Part shown: positions 11,963-24,004 of the stretch, one piece after another
Numbering within the stretch: the first letter of the stretch is position 1
Layout of the letters: every line of letters begins with the position of its first letter
Origin: Epiperipatus broadwayi
Taxonomy: Eukaryota; Onychophora; Udeonychophora; Euonychophora; Peripatidae
Reading direction: 5' to 3'
Assembly: GCA_028023455.1 (NCBI GenBank)
Contig: JAQFVV010000072.1
Location: forward strand, 2,374,501 to 2,438,500
DNA: 64,000 nucleotides
Program-made: the position numbers and the translations under genes
The notes under the pieces: model-generated
Seen by the model: only the letters and a program-made list of their open reading frames with translations
Told to the model about the DNA's origin: nothing
Database searches by the model: none

Positions 11963-14900
11963 TGGAATAGAAAAAAAAGTAAGTTTGGTCTTCTATAATC
12001 ATAAATCTAAGGCAAACTACTACTTAAATAATCACATACAGAGAATGCCAATGGAAGTTTTTAAAAAAGAAAAAGTTTATTACTCTAAAAGTTCATAAGA
12101 ACTCATTCATTTCTCTTTATTAATCTCATTTTCTTCCACTTCACTAAAATATTTTCATTTTAATAACCTACTGTTGTTGGTTTATGTAAAAAAAATAACC
12201 TACATAATATTCAAATGTTACTTTAACTACTTTTTTTAGATTTCAAAACACTAAATCAATTTCACAGTTAATTTTAATGTTATTATAACATAACGTTATG
12301 TCTTTATATGGCAGCTAATGAAATTCAAAAAACAGTTTATTACTTAGACAATTGTAGAAGTTTTTGAATATTCACTCTTTTTTTTTTGTCATTACTTTCT
12401 ATTTTCTTCCACTCTAAACAAATAACTCCGACTCATAAAATATTTTAATGGTTTACTACATCAAAAAACAAAGATATACATGAAATCAAAATCACTATTA
12501 TTTCAGTGTAATAATCATGGAGTTTTTTAATCTCTAAATTCTTTAATCCATCCAACAGATTAGATAATACGGACTTTTAAGCTTCCTTCAGCTATCCATT
12601 CTATCTCATACAACATCACATGATCACCATACAACTGATACACATGACCACACACATGTGAAAAAGATAAGTCTATTCAAATCCCCTATAATTTTATCTA
12701 AAAAAAAAAACTCCAAATATAACTAAACAATAGTACAATTTTCACTGAAAGAAAAAAGTAGCCATCTTTTAACAAAAGAATGTGAAAATTTATGATAATA
12801 TATATGAGCATTTTAAATATATAATGACATATTGCAAAAAGCTTACGTATTATATTTAATACATTATGATTTTACTTGTTTAGGTTAAAAATTTGAATTC
12901 CTGAGATTTCCACGTCTGAATAAAGACATCTGTCAAAAGAATGTAACAAACGGGTAGGCAGAATATGCATATTATTATACCTTGTATTGTTAACAATAAT
13001 AAAAATGGCAATTAAATCGATAATATTTTAAAAGCCTACAAAAGGAAAGACTAATTATGTATCAAACCAATTTAAAAATTTAATCATTAATGTATGAGTT
13101 ACATTATAAATATTCATTTACATTTTAAATCTGAATTTTGCTAAATGAAAACTCAGACGTAAAAAAAAAAATTAATTAACTACGACAGAAATTATTTCCA
13201 ACATTAATCTACTTGCCCATAAAGAAAAAATAACACAATCAGTCAAAACTGATACAAATGTATAAAATTTAATAAAATAATAATAATAGTTAATTCATTG
13301 GCTATTGTACATGAACTAACATACGTGAAAAATTATAGATCCAATAGGACATGATTTGATTTGAACATGCACATAGAAACTAACTGCTGTAAATGAAAAA
13401 AAAAATGGCTACTAAAAAATTATAAACAAGTTCTTATAGTTTTATACGTTTATAATGACTCATTATAATTACTTTTGCACTTCTTAGGTGAGACTTAATT
13501 TCTCAATATTACTTTAAAATGTGCACATAGAAACTAAAAACCATAAATCACATTCAACATCAAAAAATAATAATCTCATCTATTTCCATAAAAATACATT
13601 TTTGCAATGTTCTCATATCTCTCATTGGTTTGTTGATAATTTGTTCAATTTTTGGCTAACTGCTAACGTAAAATTATTTCAACAATTATGAGAAACAAAT
13701 CTTAATTAAAATAAATATAAGCAAACTGTGGATGTTTGAATATTTTTACTTTGATAGATACTAATAAAAATTATTCTGCCGAATTTATTGAAATTTATCA
13801 TCATTCCATAAACAAAATGCTATTATAAGTGTGGTAACTCTAATTCCGAAGAGAAAAAAAGGGGCAAAATGTCAAAAGTGCGTTTTGCAATGACAATACA
13901 CAAATCAATATGAATCAAGAATCTATCTGTCACATGTTAACAATCCTACTCTTACATGTTACGATGCGGACATTTAACTTCAGCAACTTTTCTTTCTGAA
14001 AGACTTCAATGTCTTTCCTAATTGTAACTCTCTGACGTATGCAGTCTATCCTTAGCGAAGTCATTTTCAGAAAACTCCAATCTCAAATCCAGTTCTAAAT
14101 GATTACCCCACGTACGATCACAACCAAGTACTCAGCCTGCTAATGAACTAATAACCTTCTTCATTTATCATGATCTTTTTAATGCTGACAGTTTTGCATA
14201 CCTACATACACATACTTTCACTTGCATAAAAGATGATTCGAAAAATTATAGTAGATGCAAAAAAAAGATGGAAATAAGGTCCAATGAGCAGTCCTTTTGT
14301 CATAGATAGTGCAGAGAAATAAGTGATGGCTTAACTCATAATAATTTAATTCTGTACGAAAGTATCTGATGAGAGAAAATTTTCACGAAATTCGCTGTAG
14401 GACATAGATTTCTGAAATAACAAAATACGATATTCAAAACAGCTTCTTTCATCCAGCTTTTCAAAACTATTTAAATAGTAATGATGTGCAACAAACAAAG
14501 CAAATTGTTAATTTATCAAGACTTTTTATAATGTGATCATCATTAACTGCTACAAGTTGATTATGGAAAACATCTACATCTCAACCATAACATTTAATCT
14601 AACATCATACATTAAAAAACATAAAATACTTTTATTTTTCAATACGTTCAAGCATCTATTACTTTCTGGCCCTTTAAAGCTAATTAACGAATTTATATAA
14701 AAGGATATGAGCATCCTTCTTATTATCCGGACATTATCCCAAGTCACACAGCAAATAAAAATACTTTTGTAACATTTAAGGTTGGGGTTTTTTTAAATGA
14801 CTAAATACTCATGTGGGACAGTTTGTTACTGGGTTAGGAAACAACTCACTAAAAAAAAAAACACCTGAATTTGCTTTAAATTCCTGAATTAACTTTAAAA

Positions 14901-16177
14901 ACCTCCAAGTTGTTCCATACTTTACTTAAGGTTCTATCATGTATAACAGATTAAAACATATTCCGTTGCTTCATAAGATCTTTACTTACATAGTCAAATG
15001 CACCTGCATACATATAATCAAAAATAATTATTTATGAAGCTATAAAGATTTTTGTTATTTCACATACTTCTACTACTGATCTCTAAAAATCCAACAAATA
15101 GTTTAAACGAATATTTCCATTCTTTCATAAGAAGTTAATCCATTCCACAATTTTCTGATATGTCTTTGTTTTTTTTTTTATTATGCAGTTTGAGTATTCA
15201 TATTTATATCTTTTATCCCTTTAATTGAAAATAATTGTGATAATAAATGAAAAAATAAAATTTGTTAAGGTTTGCTTCGCACCATGTAAAAACACCAAAT
15301 ATATCATCTTATAAATTTGTTTAATTATTATTCCATAATTTATATATATATATAAATGATGGAAGATTATTCCTACACTGACATTTCTGCTATTTAAACA
15401 AGTTGTATGGAAATTCAAAATTATGTATGCAATTAATTCAAAATCCACCAATGCCGACTACAAAATGCAGATATTTCTGCTTGATAGAGGTCTATTAGAA
15501 CAATCTTTCTCAACTTTTTTTTCCAACAAGGAATAATAAAATGATTTTTCACAGTCTAACAATATAGAAATACACATTACAAAAGATTAAACTTTGTATA
15601 AGTACATATAAATTGTATTTATCTGTTTAAACATCATGACATATATTTTAACTTATTAACTATTGACAATTATTCCCATTCAATGATTAAATCAACATTT
15701 GTTTGTAAATTTGATAAAAATTTGATAAAATCATAGGCCTATGATTTCTTAACACCATTTTTATAATCGGCCACAATTCCAAAAAATAAAAAAAAATTGA
15801 TTTAAAATCCTTAAAAGAAAATAAACCAAGTTGTTTTCAATTTATAAATATGAAAATCCTGAAAATATTGCCAAATATTCATTGTCAGCCATTTGGAATA
15901 TATTTTAATAAAATATTTTATCAAGGTATTCGTGTTTTTAAATTTAATGGTAAATTATTAATGGTGTTGTGGTGGGGAAGGGGGGATGACAAGATTTATT
16001 CTTTTCTTTTTGAAGTTAATAAGACGTAGGAAAGTACATTTACATTTTACTTTTTTTTAATTTATAATGTTTTTATTTATTTTTCTGTGCTTTTAATACC
16101 TATCTTTGTTTTTAAATAAACATATGTACATTATAATATGATATTAATATTCACATGCTAATTAAATATGTTACTAA
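11963..16177. other. No recognised feature
   Basis: This is the longest plain stretch in the first quarter: AT-rich spacer with poly(A)/poly(T) runs. A fragment at 12600-12630 (CATCACATGATCACCAT) resembles the distal tail of family A. The open stretch at 15221-15451 is composition-driven. Confidence 0.5.
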
Positions 16178-16179
16178 TA

Positions 16180-17148
16180 CACCTGGGTCTCTTTTTACGC
16201 GGATTTATTTAACGTGATTTTGAAGTTACGTGATTCACGTTTCTCCGGAAATCGAACTCCGATAATGCGCTATTACTTTAAATAATAAATTTTGTGCACT
16301 TACATCATATTGAAAGTAATAGCACATTATTGGAATTCGACTTTCATCTTAGTAATTTCAATATTTTCAGTGCTTTATAATAGTAAGATTTTATGCAATA
16401 ATGAAATTAAAATCGTGATTTCCACATTTTATGTATACACACATTAAATTTTACAAGATTATAATGTAAATTTGTTCAAACATTGTGCGTGTTAATTTTG
16501 CATTTTAAATCACATTCTGTTTTTGCTTTTTAAAAAAGAACGTAATCAATTATTAATCATCTAGTGTCCGCAAATTTATTTTTAAAAGGTGAGTAATAGC
16601 AGTGGGCACAATTAAAATTTAAAATTAAAAAAATTAAAGACAAAAATAAGAATTTAATTTTTAGTTGTTAGATTAATTACTAATTACGTTGTCACCAGAA
16701 AACCATTAACACAACATGAGAGTGACGTTGGCGCTAGTTGTATTTCTTCTTCTGAAGAATCTGATTTTTTTACCAGTTTGCAAACAAACCTGTTTATCGG
16801 AAAATAGCTATAATAATTAAAACGTGCATAAAAAAATGTAAATTACTGTAAATTATTTATAAAAATACATTGTTTTGAATAAAATTAAATATTATAGTTA
16901 AAAAAATGTTTGTCTTGTATCAATTTTTTTCAAATTTGAAATTTTTTATTAGTCATATTTTATTTCCTTATTTTTTTTGCGCGAATTTTAAAGTAATTTT
17001 ACGTTGGTGTTTTGCTTTTACACGATTTTTGAAAAATCACAGTCCGTATCCCCCCCTTTTTCAATATAAGTTACGTTTATTTTTGCGCGATTTCGTTTGC
17101 GCATGTTTTCTGAGGAACCTATCTATCGCGTAAAACCAGACCCAGGTG
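16180..17148. mobile_element. Tc1/mariner (pogo/Tigger-like) non-autonomous element
   Basis: The terminal inverted repeats start CACCTGGGTCT and continue with TTTTACGCG. They lie at both ends and are flanked by TA on each side (16178-16179, 17149-17150). Length is 969 bp. TA target duplication and CG-containing ends reading 'acgcg...gattt' are typical of pogo/Tigger relatives. No intact transposase is present; the largest open frame, at the right end, is only 75 codons. A weak plus-strand reading near 16690-16820 ending SSSEESDFF could be a remnant of an acidic transposase tail, but this is speculative. An internal hairpin sits at about 16252-16345. Confidence 0.85.
16252..16345. repeat. Internal perfect-like hairpin in the pogo-like element
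   Basis: Two arms, TCCGATAATGCGCTATTACT and its near-complement (AGTAATAGCACATTATTGGA), are separated by about 35 bp of AT-rich loop. The size and pairing resemble a MITE-type foldback that could be transcribed as a hairpin RNA. There is no evidence that it is. Confidence 0.7.
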
Positions 17149-17149
17149 T

Positions 17150-17777
17150 ACATATAAAAATAAACAATGAAATTTTATTGTGCATCATTTTTGATCCAAA
17201 GTTATATAAATTACGCACTACTCCATGACCTGATAATTAAATAAAAAAAGCAAATACATCCTTTGATTCAGTGTCCATATAATTGTTTCCACCCAAAGTT
17301 ATAATTTGACAATTTATTTAATTATATACTTTTTACTATTAATTTTATGCTTTGAAAGGCAGACATTATGTACCAAATTCACAAAATTAGAATTGAGCTT
17401 CTGTTAAATATTTACAAATTGAAAATAATGAAAACTCATTTGCAATTCATTTCCGAAATAAATTTAAGCAAACTAAACAAAAAAAACCATCAGCATATAT
17501 TGTATGTCAAAAAAATATATTCAGCATGTGACTTACATATGTGCTCAATGTAAAAATTAGACATCAAAAGTTTCTTATATACATGAATTATGAAACACAA
17601 CAGTTTGTACAGCAGAATATAAATCAATAGCTAGTGAACTACTGGGACATGTTTTCGCTAGATCTTTTTTCCCTAATCACACTGTGACGAAATATTGCAT
17701 TTAAAAATATTGTGCCAAGTTTTTTTAAGTTTTGAGTAAAAATGCATTTTCAGATATAAATATTATGTCAAAAAATA
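17150..17777. other. No recognised feature
   Basis: AT-rich spacer between the pogo-like element and the next RTE fragment. Confidence 0.5.
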
Positions 17778-18222
17778 TGGGTTTGAAAAGATTTTTAATA
17801 AATGTGTTTTACCAGTTCTTACTTATGGATCTGAAACTTGGACAATTAATCAAAAACTAATACAGAGACTTCAGACAATTCAAAGACATATGGAGAGATG
17901 TATGTTAGGAGTAATAAGAAGAGATCAAAAATGCAATACATGGGTAAGAGAACTAACAAGTGTTACTAATATCATTGAAAGAATTAAAAGACTGAAGTGA
18001 AGTTGGGCTGAACATATTGCTAGAAGAGATGACAACAGATGGGCAATTAAAATCTTAAATTGGATTCCAAGAGATTGTATAAGACCCAAAAAGAGACCAC
18101 ATGTGAGATGGATGGAATAAGGTGTGTAGGGGTGATGTGGAGAAGAGAGGTTAGAGATCAGAGAAGATGGATTGAACTTGGACAGACTTTCATCCTGCAG
18201 TGGGTTGATAATGGTTGATGAT
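17778..18222 (+). mobile_element. RTE-type LINE, 3' fragment
   Basis: The plus-strand reading includes IFNKCVLPVLTYGSETWT, then RHMERCMLGVIRRDQK, then IIERIKRLK followed by a stop and SWAEHIARRDDNRWAI, then RPKKRPHVRWME. It is the same segment as the 3' half of 4763-5845. It ends with GGTTGATAATGGTTGATGATGA. A stop at the LK/SW junction and a 3' frameshift show that it is dead. The open stretch at 17925-18230 minus is an antisense shadow. Confidence 0.88.
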
Positions 18223-18230
18223 GATATCAA

Positions 18231-19125
18231 AAAATAATATTCTTAAGCTGTTGGACACATTAATTAATGTTTACAATTATCCATTTTCTCTTATAATCAT
18301 GATTTCAAAAAAATTGCTAATTGATTATACTTTTTAATTTTGTTTCTACTTTGTCATAAAAATTCATATTTTGATATATTTAATAAATGTTCAAACCAGA
18401 TTCCAACACGTTTCCCACAATATACTAATAGGCCATTAAATCATACTATTAAAGAAAAAGTAGCTAGCATTTATATAAAGTATGAATACACCTACAGCTA
18501 TGGTCCATAGTTCACTCATTTGGAGAATCGTAATTTCTCTTAGCCTACATCTTATACACTAAATAATCAAGGACATCTATTCTTAAAGATAATTTTAAGT
18601 TAGGAAATAACTGAGTCAAGGCCATCAGATATCAATACAGTCAATACCTATGAACTCTAAGATTCAGTGAAAATTGGAGGATGACAATTCTCACCATTAA
18701 AACTTTCTCCAAAACTAATCATAAGTTGCACCAAATATTTAACAACTGAAATAACATGCAAAATTATGATTTCCAAAAATTTAATTATCACAATTCATAT
18801 TTTCAAAAAAAACAGGCTTCTAAAATAAATTTTTATTATGTAGAATACAAAAGTAAACATGTAGATAATATATTACACTCACTATATTAGAAGAAAATAC
18901 CACAGACTGACATAGCTTCGCAATAGAATGCTATACTAAGTGTAATATTTTATAATCATTACAGACTTTTCCCTTGCTTACCACCCCCTTTACTCTTAAC
19001 ATTTGAAATTTGGAGGTATTGTACTATGGCCAATGCATGGCCATTCATTTGAACTATACGGTACTTTTCTGACTGTCAACCTCATTAAAAATAGCTAGAT
19101 AGATCATTTATATAAAAAAATAAAG
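18231..19125. other. No recognised feature
   Basis: AT-rich spacer. No exon or known repeat seen. Confidence 0.5.
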
Positions 19126-19129
19126 CCAG

Positions 19130-19722
19130 CTTGATTGGAAAATCCTTAGTTACCTGAAAAAAATTTCCATAAATCTCTATCATAGATATGGTAAGCAAGT
19201 GTGCTAACAAAATATGCAAATCTTAAGCTACATTTAAAAAAAAATGTTTACTCTACCTGAGTTTGAATGCCAGATTATAAACATAGCAGCCAAAAATGCA
19301 CTGACAAAGACATGAGATCCTTAGATATCTGTAAAAATGTGCATACTCCATCTGGATTTAAACCTCGGGTCTTAGACATGGAAGGCAAATATCTTAAGAA
19401 ATTATGAAATCCTTAACTATAAAATTTCCAAGCTCTTGGATTTGAACATCAGAGCATAGACATGATAGGCAACTATGCTAATAAAATCATGGAATACTTA
19501 GCCACTTGAAAACATCCCATGATCCAATACACATGGCACATAAATAGCCTGACAAGACATGAAATTTCTATGGACCTAAAAAAAATCCACATCAGATCTA
19601 TATATGAATTCCAGATTATCGACAGTGTGCAGATGCGAGGACAAGACATCTTTAGCCATCTAAATAAATTCCCATCCTCTAACTGGATTTGAATCCGGAC
19701 CGTAGATATGAACTGATGACAA
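19130..19722 (-). repeat. Tandem array of about 85-bp tRNA-like units
   Basis: Six or seven degenerate units recur at intervals of roughly 82-92 bp. Each contains a GGATTTGAA-like block (near 19260, 19352, 19438, 19685; weaker near 19520 and 19603). A GACATGRWAGGCAA-like block and a CCTTAG...CTGAAAA block follow. GGATTTGAATCC at 19685 is the complement of a pol III B box (GGATTCAAATCC), so each unit looks like the 3' half of a tRNA-related sequence on the minus strand. No unit folds into a clear tRNA. I interpret it as a decayed tandem array of tRNA-like or SINE-head units. Confidence 0.55.
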
Positions 19723-19805
19723 TTTCTTCATACAGAATAAGCCATAAATTTCGTTTAAAAACATTATATCAACATTAATTCATCAACAAGAAAATTCACT
19801 TTCAA

Positions 19806-19908
19806 TTTTTTTTTTTTTTTTCCGTGTCAAAGCGTCGGCCGGGAAGCGAACCCCGGGACAACTGCTTGTAAGGCGGCTGTGCTAACCACTCGGCCACCAA
19901 CGCTTGAC
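19806..19908 (-). mobile_element. tRNA-derived SINE (SINE B)
   Basis: On the minus strand the body starts GTCAAGCGTTGG, then GGCCGAGTGGTTAGC (A-box region) and GGGGTTCGCTTCCC (B-box/T arm), and ends GGCCGACGC before a poly(A) tail (plus poly(T) 19806-19821). The acceptor-like ends GCGTTGG and CCGACGC pair. There is little body beyond the tRNA-like part, so it is a very simple SINE or a retroposed tRNA pseudogene. Six copies are in the window. Confidence 0.8.
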
Positions 19909-20044
19909 TTCCGTCTTTTACGCAAAGTTTTTTTTTTTTTAAAAAAAAAAGCTGTATATGACTTATTTTTGAAGGAGTTAGGAAGGAGGAGCGGGTAACC
20001 ATAGCAATAGACAGTTTTTTTTCTCCCTCATATAACAATCTTTA

Positions 20045-20550
20045 GAATAGGATCATAAAAACTAGTTTTAATTATTGTCTTCTCGTACTTACTATAATCT
20101 CTCTGAAACAGATAATAGTAAACCTTAATTATGTTGTCTCTAATATTTACAATACTTAAATCATTCTAATAAGATTAATGAAAATAAAAAAAGATTTAGC
20201 CAGTAAGAGAAATTGAATTAAAGCATGGAGAGGAAGAGAAGGGGGGCTTTCAAATGCCACTATCCATTATTAGTCATTGAAAAATGATGCTATTTTTAAA
20301 AAAGTAACAGCTAGTTTAAGCATCTTAGTGAAAAATATTTCAGAGAACATTAATAACTTAGAATTCTCGTCTGTCGCAATAATGCAGCCATATGTTAAAG
20401 ACGTCTTTCATCATGAATTTAACTTTTCAACTTTTAAGTTTCATATTAACATCTCAACGGTAAAATTTGATTTGCATGTACCTTATGCATATATAATGCC
20501 GATCAAATTAAGTAACTATTTATGTTATACTTTAAGTGGTGTAATCATGT
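20045..20550. other. No recognised feature
   Basis: AT-rich spacer. The open stretch 20277-20636 is unrecognised until it runs into the RTE tail at about 20552. Confidence 0.5.
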
Positions 20551-20551
20551 C

Positions 20552-20690
20552 AGGAAGACCTAGAAAGAGATCACATACGAGATGGATGGATGAGATAAAA
20601 GGAATTTGCTACAATGGTGTGAAAAAGAGAAACTAGGGATTGAAAAGCCTAGATTAAACTGGAAAGATCTTCATTCCACAGTAGATATAT
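20552..20690 (+). mobile_element. RTE-type LINE, old 3' end
   Basis: The reading GRPRKRSHTRWMDEIK matches the RPRKRPHVRWMDEIRK segment of the better copies. CTTCATTCCACAGTAGAT matches the CATCCTGCAGTGGAT end. It is more diverged than the other copies and lacks the clear GATGAT tail, so it is an older insertion. Confidence 0.75.
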
Positions 20691-20825
20691 AATTGTATAT
20701 TTTACATTAGCAGCAGCCAATCACAAGTGAATAAATTCCTTCTCTAAGAAAGAAAAATGAATAAACATAATAATAATATAGAGAATGATCATATGCTAGA
20801 GATGTTTTTCTGATGACTATATAAC

Positions 20826-21080
20826 CCAGGCGTACTCAATCTTTTTATACCTACCGCCCACTTTTGTATCTCTGTTAGTAGTAAAATTTTCTAACCGCCC
20901 ACCGGTTCCATAGTAATGGTGATTTATAAAGTAGGGAAGTAACTTTATAAAATTTATAAAGCAGAGTTACAACAAGCTAAAGCATATAAATCTCTATGAA
21001 TTTTTTTTAAAAAGTCAATTAGATTTTTTTTTAAAAAAAAAAGTGCTTCAGTATCGGACAAAATCACTACCACCCACCAT
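20826..21080. mobile_element. hAT-like element, left part only
   Basis: It begins CAGGCGTACTCAATCTTTTT, then runs through CTACCGCCCAC and repeated CCGCCCACCGG-like text. This is the kind of hAT terminus commonly seen in invertebrate genomes. A matching inverted right end was not found before 21300, so the element is truncated or internally rearranged. A weak CCACCCACCATG near 21071 may be its inner remnant. Confidence 0.5.
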
Positions 21081-21490
21081 GAAGGCTGAATGATATAACC
21101 AATTCGTGAACTGCAAATAAATGTTCACATACATGACATGCTGTTCCATTATTCTGACATTTCGTGATGTTGACTTTTAACTTCTTCTGCACCAAACTGT
21201 TCTTTCTGAAAGACCACAAAATCTTTAATTATAGTCCTTCATTATATTCTCTCCTTAACCACATCTTCCCAATGAAAGCAATCAATATTGCACTTCTTTA
21301 GAATGTCTTTTAAAACAATCTTTATGACATAGGTGTCACCATAAAATATTCTTTCCGTAAATCTTGTAGTATCCATTCCTTTCACACATCCAACCCAACA
21401 TATGATTTTACAGTAGATTCTATAGCATCACATCCAGAAAACTTAACATATTAATTTATGGAATGAATTTTTTCTAACAATAAAGGGTTT

Positions 21491-21702
21491 AATAATGAAT
21501 AATATTTCTTTGGTACAATTTTCAATATACCACTCTCATGCACAATAGGGACTGGTTTCTATCCACTTTCAACACCTTGTGGGAGGATGTAATCAAAAAC
21601 ATATGACCATAAGACAAGAAGTTCAAGTGGATAGAAATCAGTCCCTACCTTGCATGAGAATGGTGTAGTGAAAATTACACTGCAGAAATATTATTCATTA
21701 TT
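21491..21702. mobile_element. 212-bp fold-back MITE
   Basis: The inverted arms (AATAATGAATAATATTTC at 21491 and GAAATATTATTCATTATT near 21685-21702) extend inward through CTCTCATGCA and GGGACTGGTTTCTATCCACTT with few mismatches. They leave a spacer of about 50 bp. There is no coding capacity. Target duplications were not clear. Confidence 0.8.
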
Positions 21703-23080
21703 GGGATAATCTCTAGTCTAATAAATGAGTAATAAAAATTATTGATATAAAGCATCTATGTCTCACTTCTTTACAATAAATTTGGTATAATAACAGCTCT
21801 ACATGCATCTAATTTATATGCAGTTTTATATCACTGTGATGAAGTAATACCATCTTTTAAATTAAAAAGCACAGCAGCAAATTGGAATCTGTATTACACT
21901 TTAACATCTAAGCCCACTTTTCTACTTAAGCTACCAAGATAATTTGAATGAGCTCACATTGCCAAGTTGATAACCAACTAAGCTAGAAGTTCCGAGTGAA
22001 TTTTCTTCCAACATTGACTCATATATATATATATATCTTGAGCTTTTAAGGCATTAATTGCAAAAACTAAATCTTTATGTCACACCCTCAAAATATTAAA
22101 TTACATTAAATAGATTGCCTTTTTTATTGGCAAGGATTTCTCAATCAGCAGCATCCTGTAAAGTCATATAATCAAGAAGTATATAAAGTGAGATTAAATT
22201 TTTAACCCATCCCATATTTTTTCATACAGATTTCCCCAAAATATATACGGCTCCATAAGAATCATTGTTCAGTGTCATATCTGGTAAACAAGTAAGTCAT
22301 TGGGTGGAAAACAAGTGTTGATCTCCACAAATAACAATGTTATAACATAGTAAAAGGTACTAATTCATTCACTGAGGGTTTAATCATGTGTAATTTGATA
22401 TAAATACGTAAAGAAAAAAGTCAGAATTCAATTATTTAAAATTTTTTACATTAATTATGTATAAAAAAAATTTTTTATATGTTTAATTTATTATAAGAGG
22501 ATATTTATAAATAAGGCATGTTACAACCTTGAAAAAGACTATTGTCCGGTTGAAATTATCAGCTGTTTTGAAAATATGGATTTATTGCACTTGCATTGTG
22601 GAAGGTTCACACAAGACTGTGATATTATTGTTTATATATATATTAGTAATAATCTATTCGTATCTTAATTTATGCCATTAGTACAAAATAATTGCAAAAT
22701 TATTCAAATCTTTTTAAATAACCATCTCTATTTGCATATGGGTTATTTGATGTTCTTTTAGTATATGTTCCACCAACTCAATCCCCATTTCAACACGTAT
22801 TTTATCTGCTAAACCCAAATAAAACTAATATGGCTTCAGTGTTTCTCTTATTTAGTTGAAAAGTCTTTTTTCCAAAGCTAAATAAATAAAATAAATGAAA
22901 AATATTACCCAATAAAATGCACGTGTTATTGGAATGTATTTATTTCTTTCATAAATTTCAATACCACCAAAACAAAAACAATACTATATATATATATATG
23001 CATCATTAAATGTTTTATTGTTTAGAAATTCAGATAAAGTTCAAGAAATAAAAATAATAACAAATTTTTCCATGCAATAC
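21703..23080. other. Spacer with one hairpin motif
   Basis: AT-rich DNA. A degenerate copy of the CTGANGA/GAAA hairpin is at 22529-22556 (CTTGAAAAAGACT...GTTGAAAT). Nothing else recognised. Confidence 0.45.
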
Positions 23081-23082
23081 TG

Positions 23083-23283
23083 CCACCTAGTGCAAGCTAT
23101 AGTAAACTAATAAATGCTAGAAGGTTTGTGTATTATAATCCCTATCATGTGCCTACCTATCGAATATCTCCAAATTAGTTCCTAGCTTCTGGCTTTTATC
23201 AGTGAGTAGCTTTGGATCTGGTAGTAGTGCACATGGATCTTTGGATCAAGTGCATCCAATTAGCACTCACCTTTTACTTTTTT
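23083..23283 (-). repeat. Family A repeat, minus copy of inverted pair
   Basis: The plus strand reads GCCACCTAGTGCAAGCTATAG, the complement of the family 3' end. The core follows (complement of CTGATAAAAGCCAGAAGC), then the head (complement of GGATCCAAAGATCC). Together with 23301-23519 it forms a nearly complete inverted pair of about 440 bp. Confidence 0.8.
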
Positions 23284-23300
23284 GGTTAACTATACTATAA

Positions 23301-23519
23301 GAGTTGGGTGCTGGTGCAGTATATTGGACTCAAAAGATCCAGGTGCAGAACTGCTCGCAGATCCAAAGCTCCTCATTGATGAAAGCCATAAGCTAAAACT
23401 AGTCCAGGGATATTGGAAAGGTAAACACCGATTACATAGGCATTAAAAAGCATAACCTTCTAGCATCTATTGAACACTATAGCTTGCACTTACTATTTTA
23501 ACAGCTTGTGTAAGCCTAA
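23301..23519 (+). repeat. Family A repeat, plus copy of inverted pair
   Basis: The head is GGGTGCTGGTGCAGTATATT, the core TTGATGAAAGCCATAAGC then AAACTAGTCCAGGGATATTG, and the 3' part TAGCATCTATTGAACACTAT then AGCTTGCAC. It continues into the distal block AACAGCTTGTGTAAGCC. It faces the neighbouring minus copy across about 17 bp. Confidence 0.8.
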
Positions 23520-23879
23520 GACTAACTCAGCTGAGTAATGATACATTGACCTTGTGTTCGAGAGTCTAGCATTCTTTCACTGCACTAAATAACAAGATTT
23601 TAAGTGGATTATTATAAAGTTTAAAAAATGGGAAAGATTTAAGAAGTAAAAGAAAATTATTTACATATCTAGGCAGTCCCTAATTATACATATGAAGAAA
23701 CCTTTTTAGCATAAATTGTTGAAAACCTTCAACATTTTTTTCATTTTCACCAAAAAAAAAAATTCCAGAATATTTCGTTAGAAATTAAATTTTCTTTCAT
23801 GCAAAATGTTATTTTTGTGTTAAATGTATATAATAAATCGCATTCACAAGTATTAGATAAATGCTGGGCTTGAATTGAT

Positions 23880-24000
23880 ATTTTAGATCTAGTGTCTGAA
23901 TATCCTAGCACCTCACTGATGAGAGCCATTAGTTCGAAACCGGTTTGGATATAGGAATATTTCTAGATAGAGATCGTAAATGCTTTCTCTTATGGCATTC
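23880..24000 (+). repeat. Family A core fragment
   Basis: The sequence ACTGATGAGAGCCATTAG then TTCGAAACCGGTTTGGATAT matches the core of the repeat (CTGATGAAAGCCATAAGC...GAAACTAGTCT). The 3' half is barely recognisable. Confidence 0.55.
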
Positions 24001-24004
24001 ATCA

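Noticed and set aside
19822-19908. Functional tRNA gene
   Set aside because: It is followed by poly(A), has related dispersed copies with target duplications, and the anticodon arm does not fold clearly. It is a SINE or retropseudogene.
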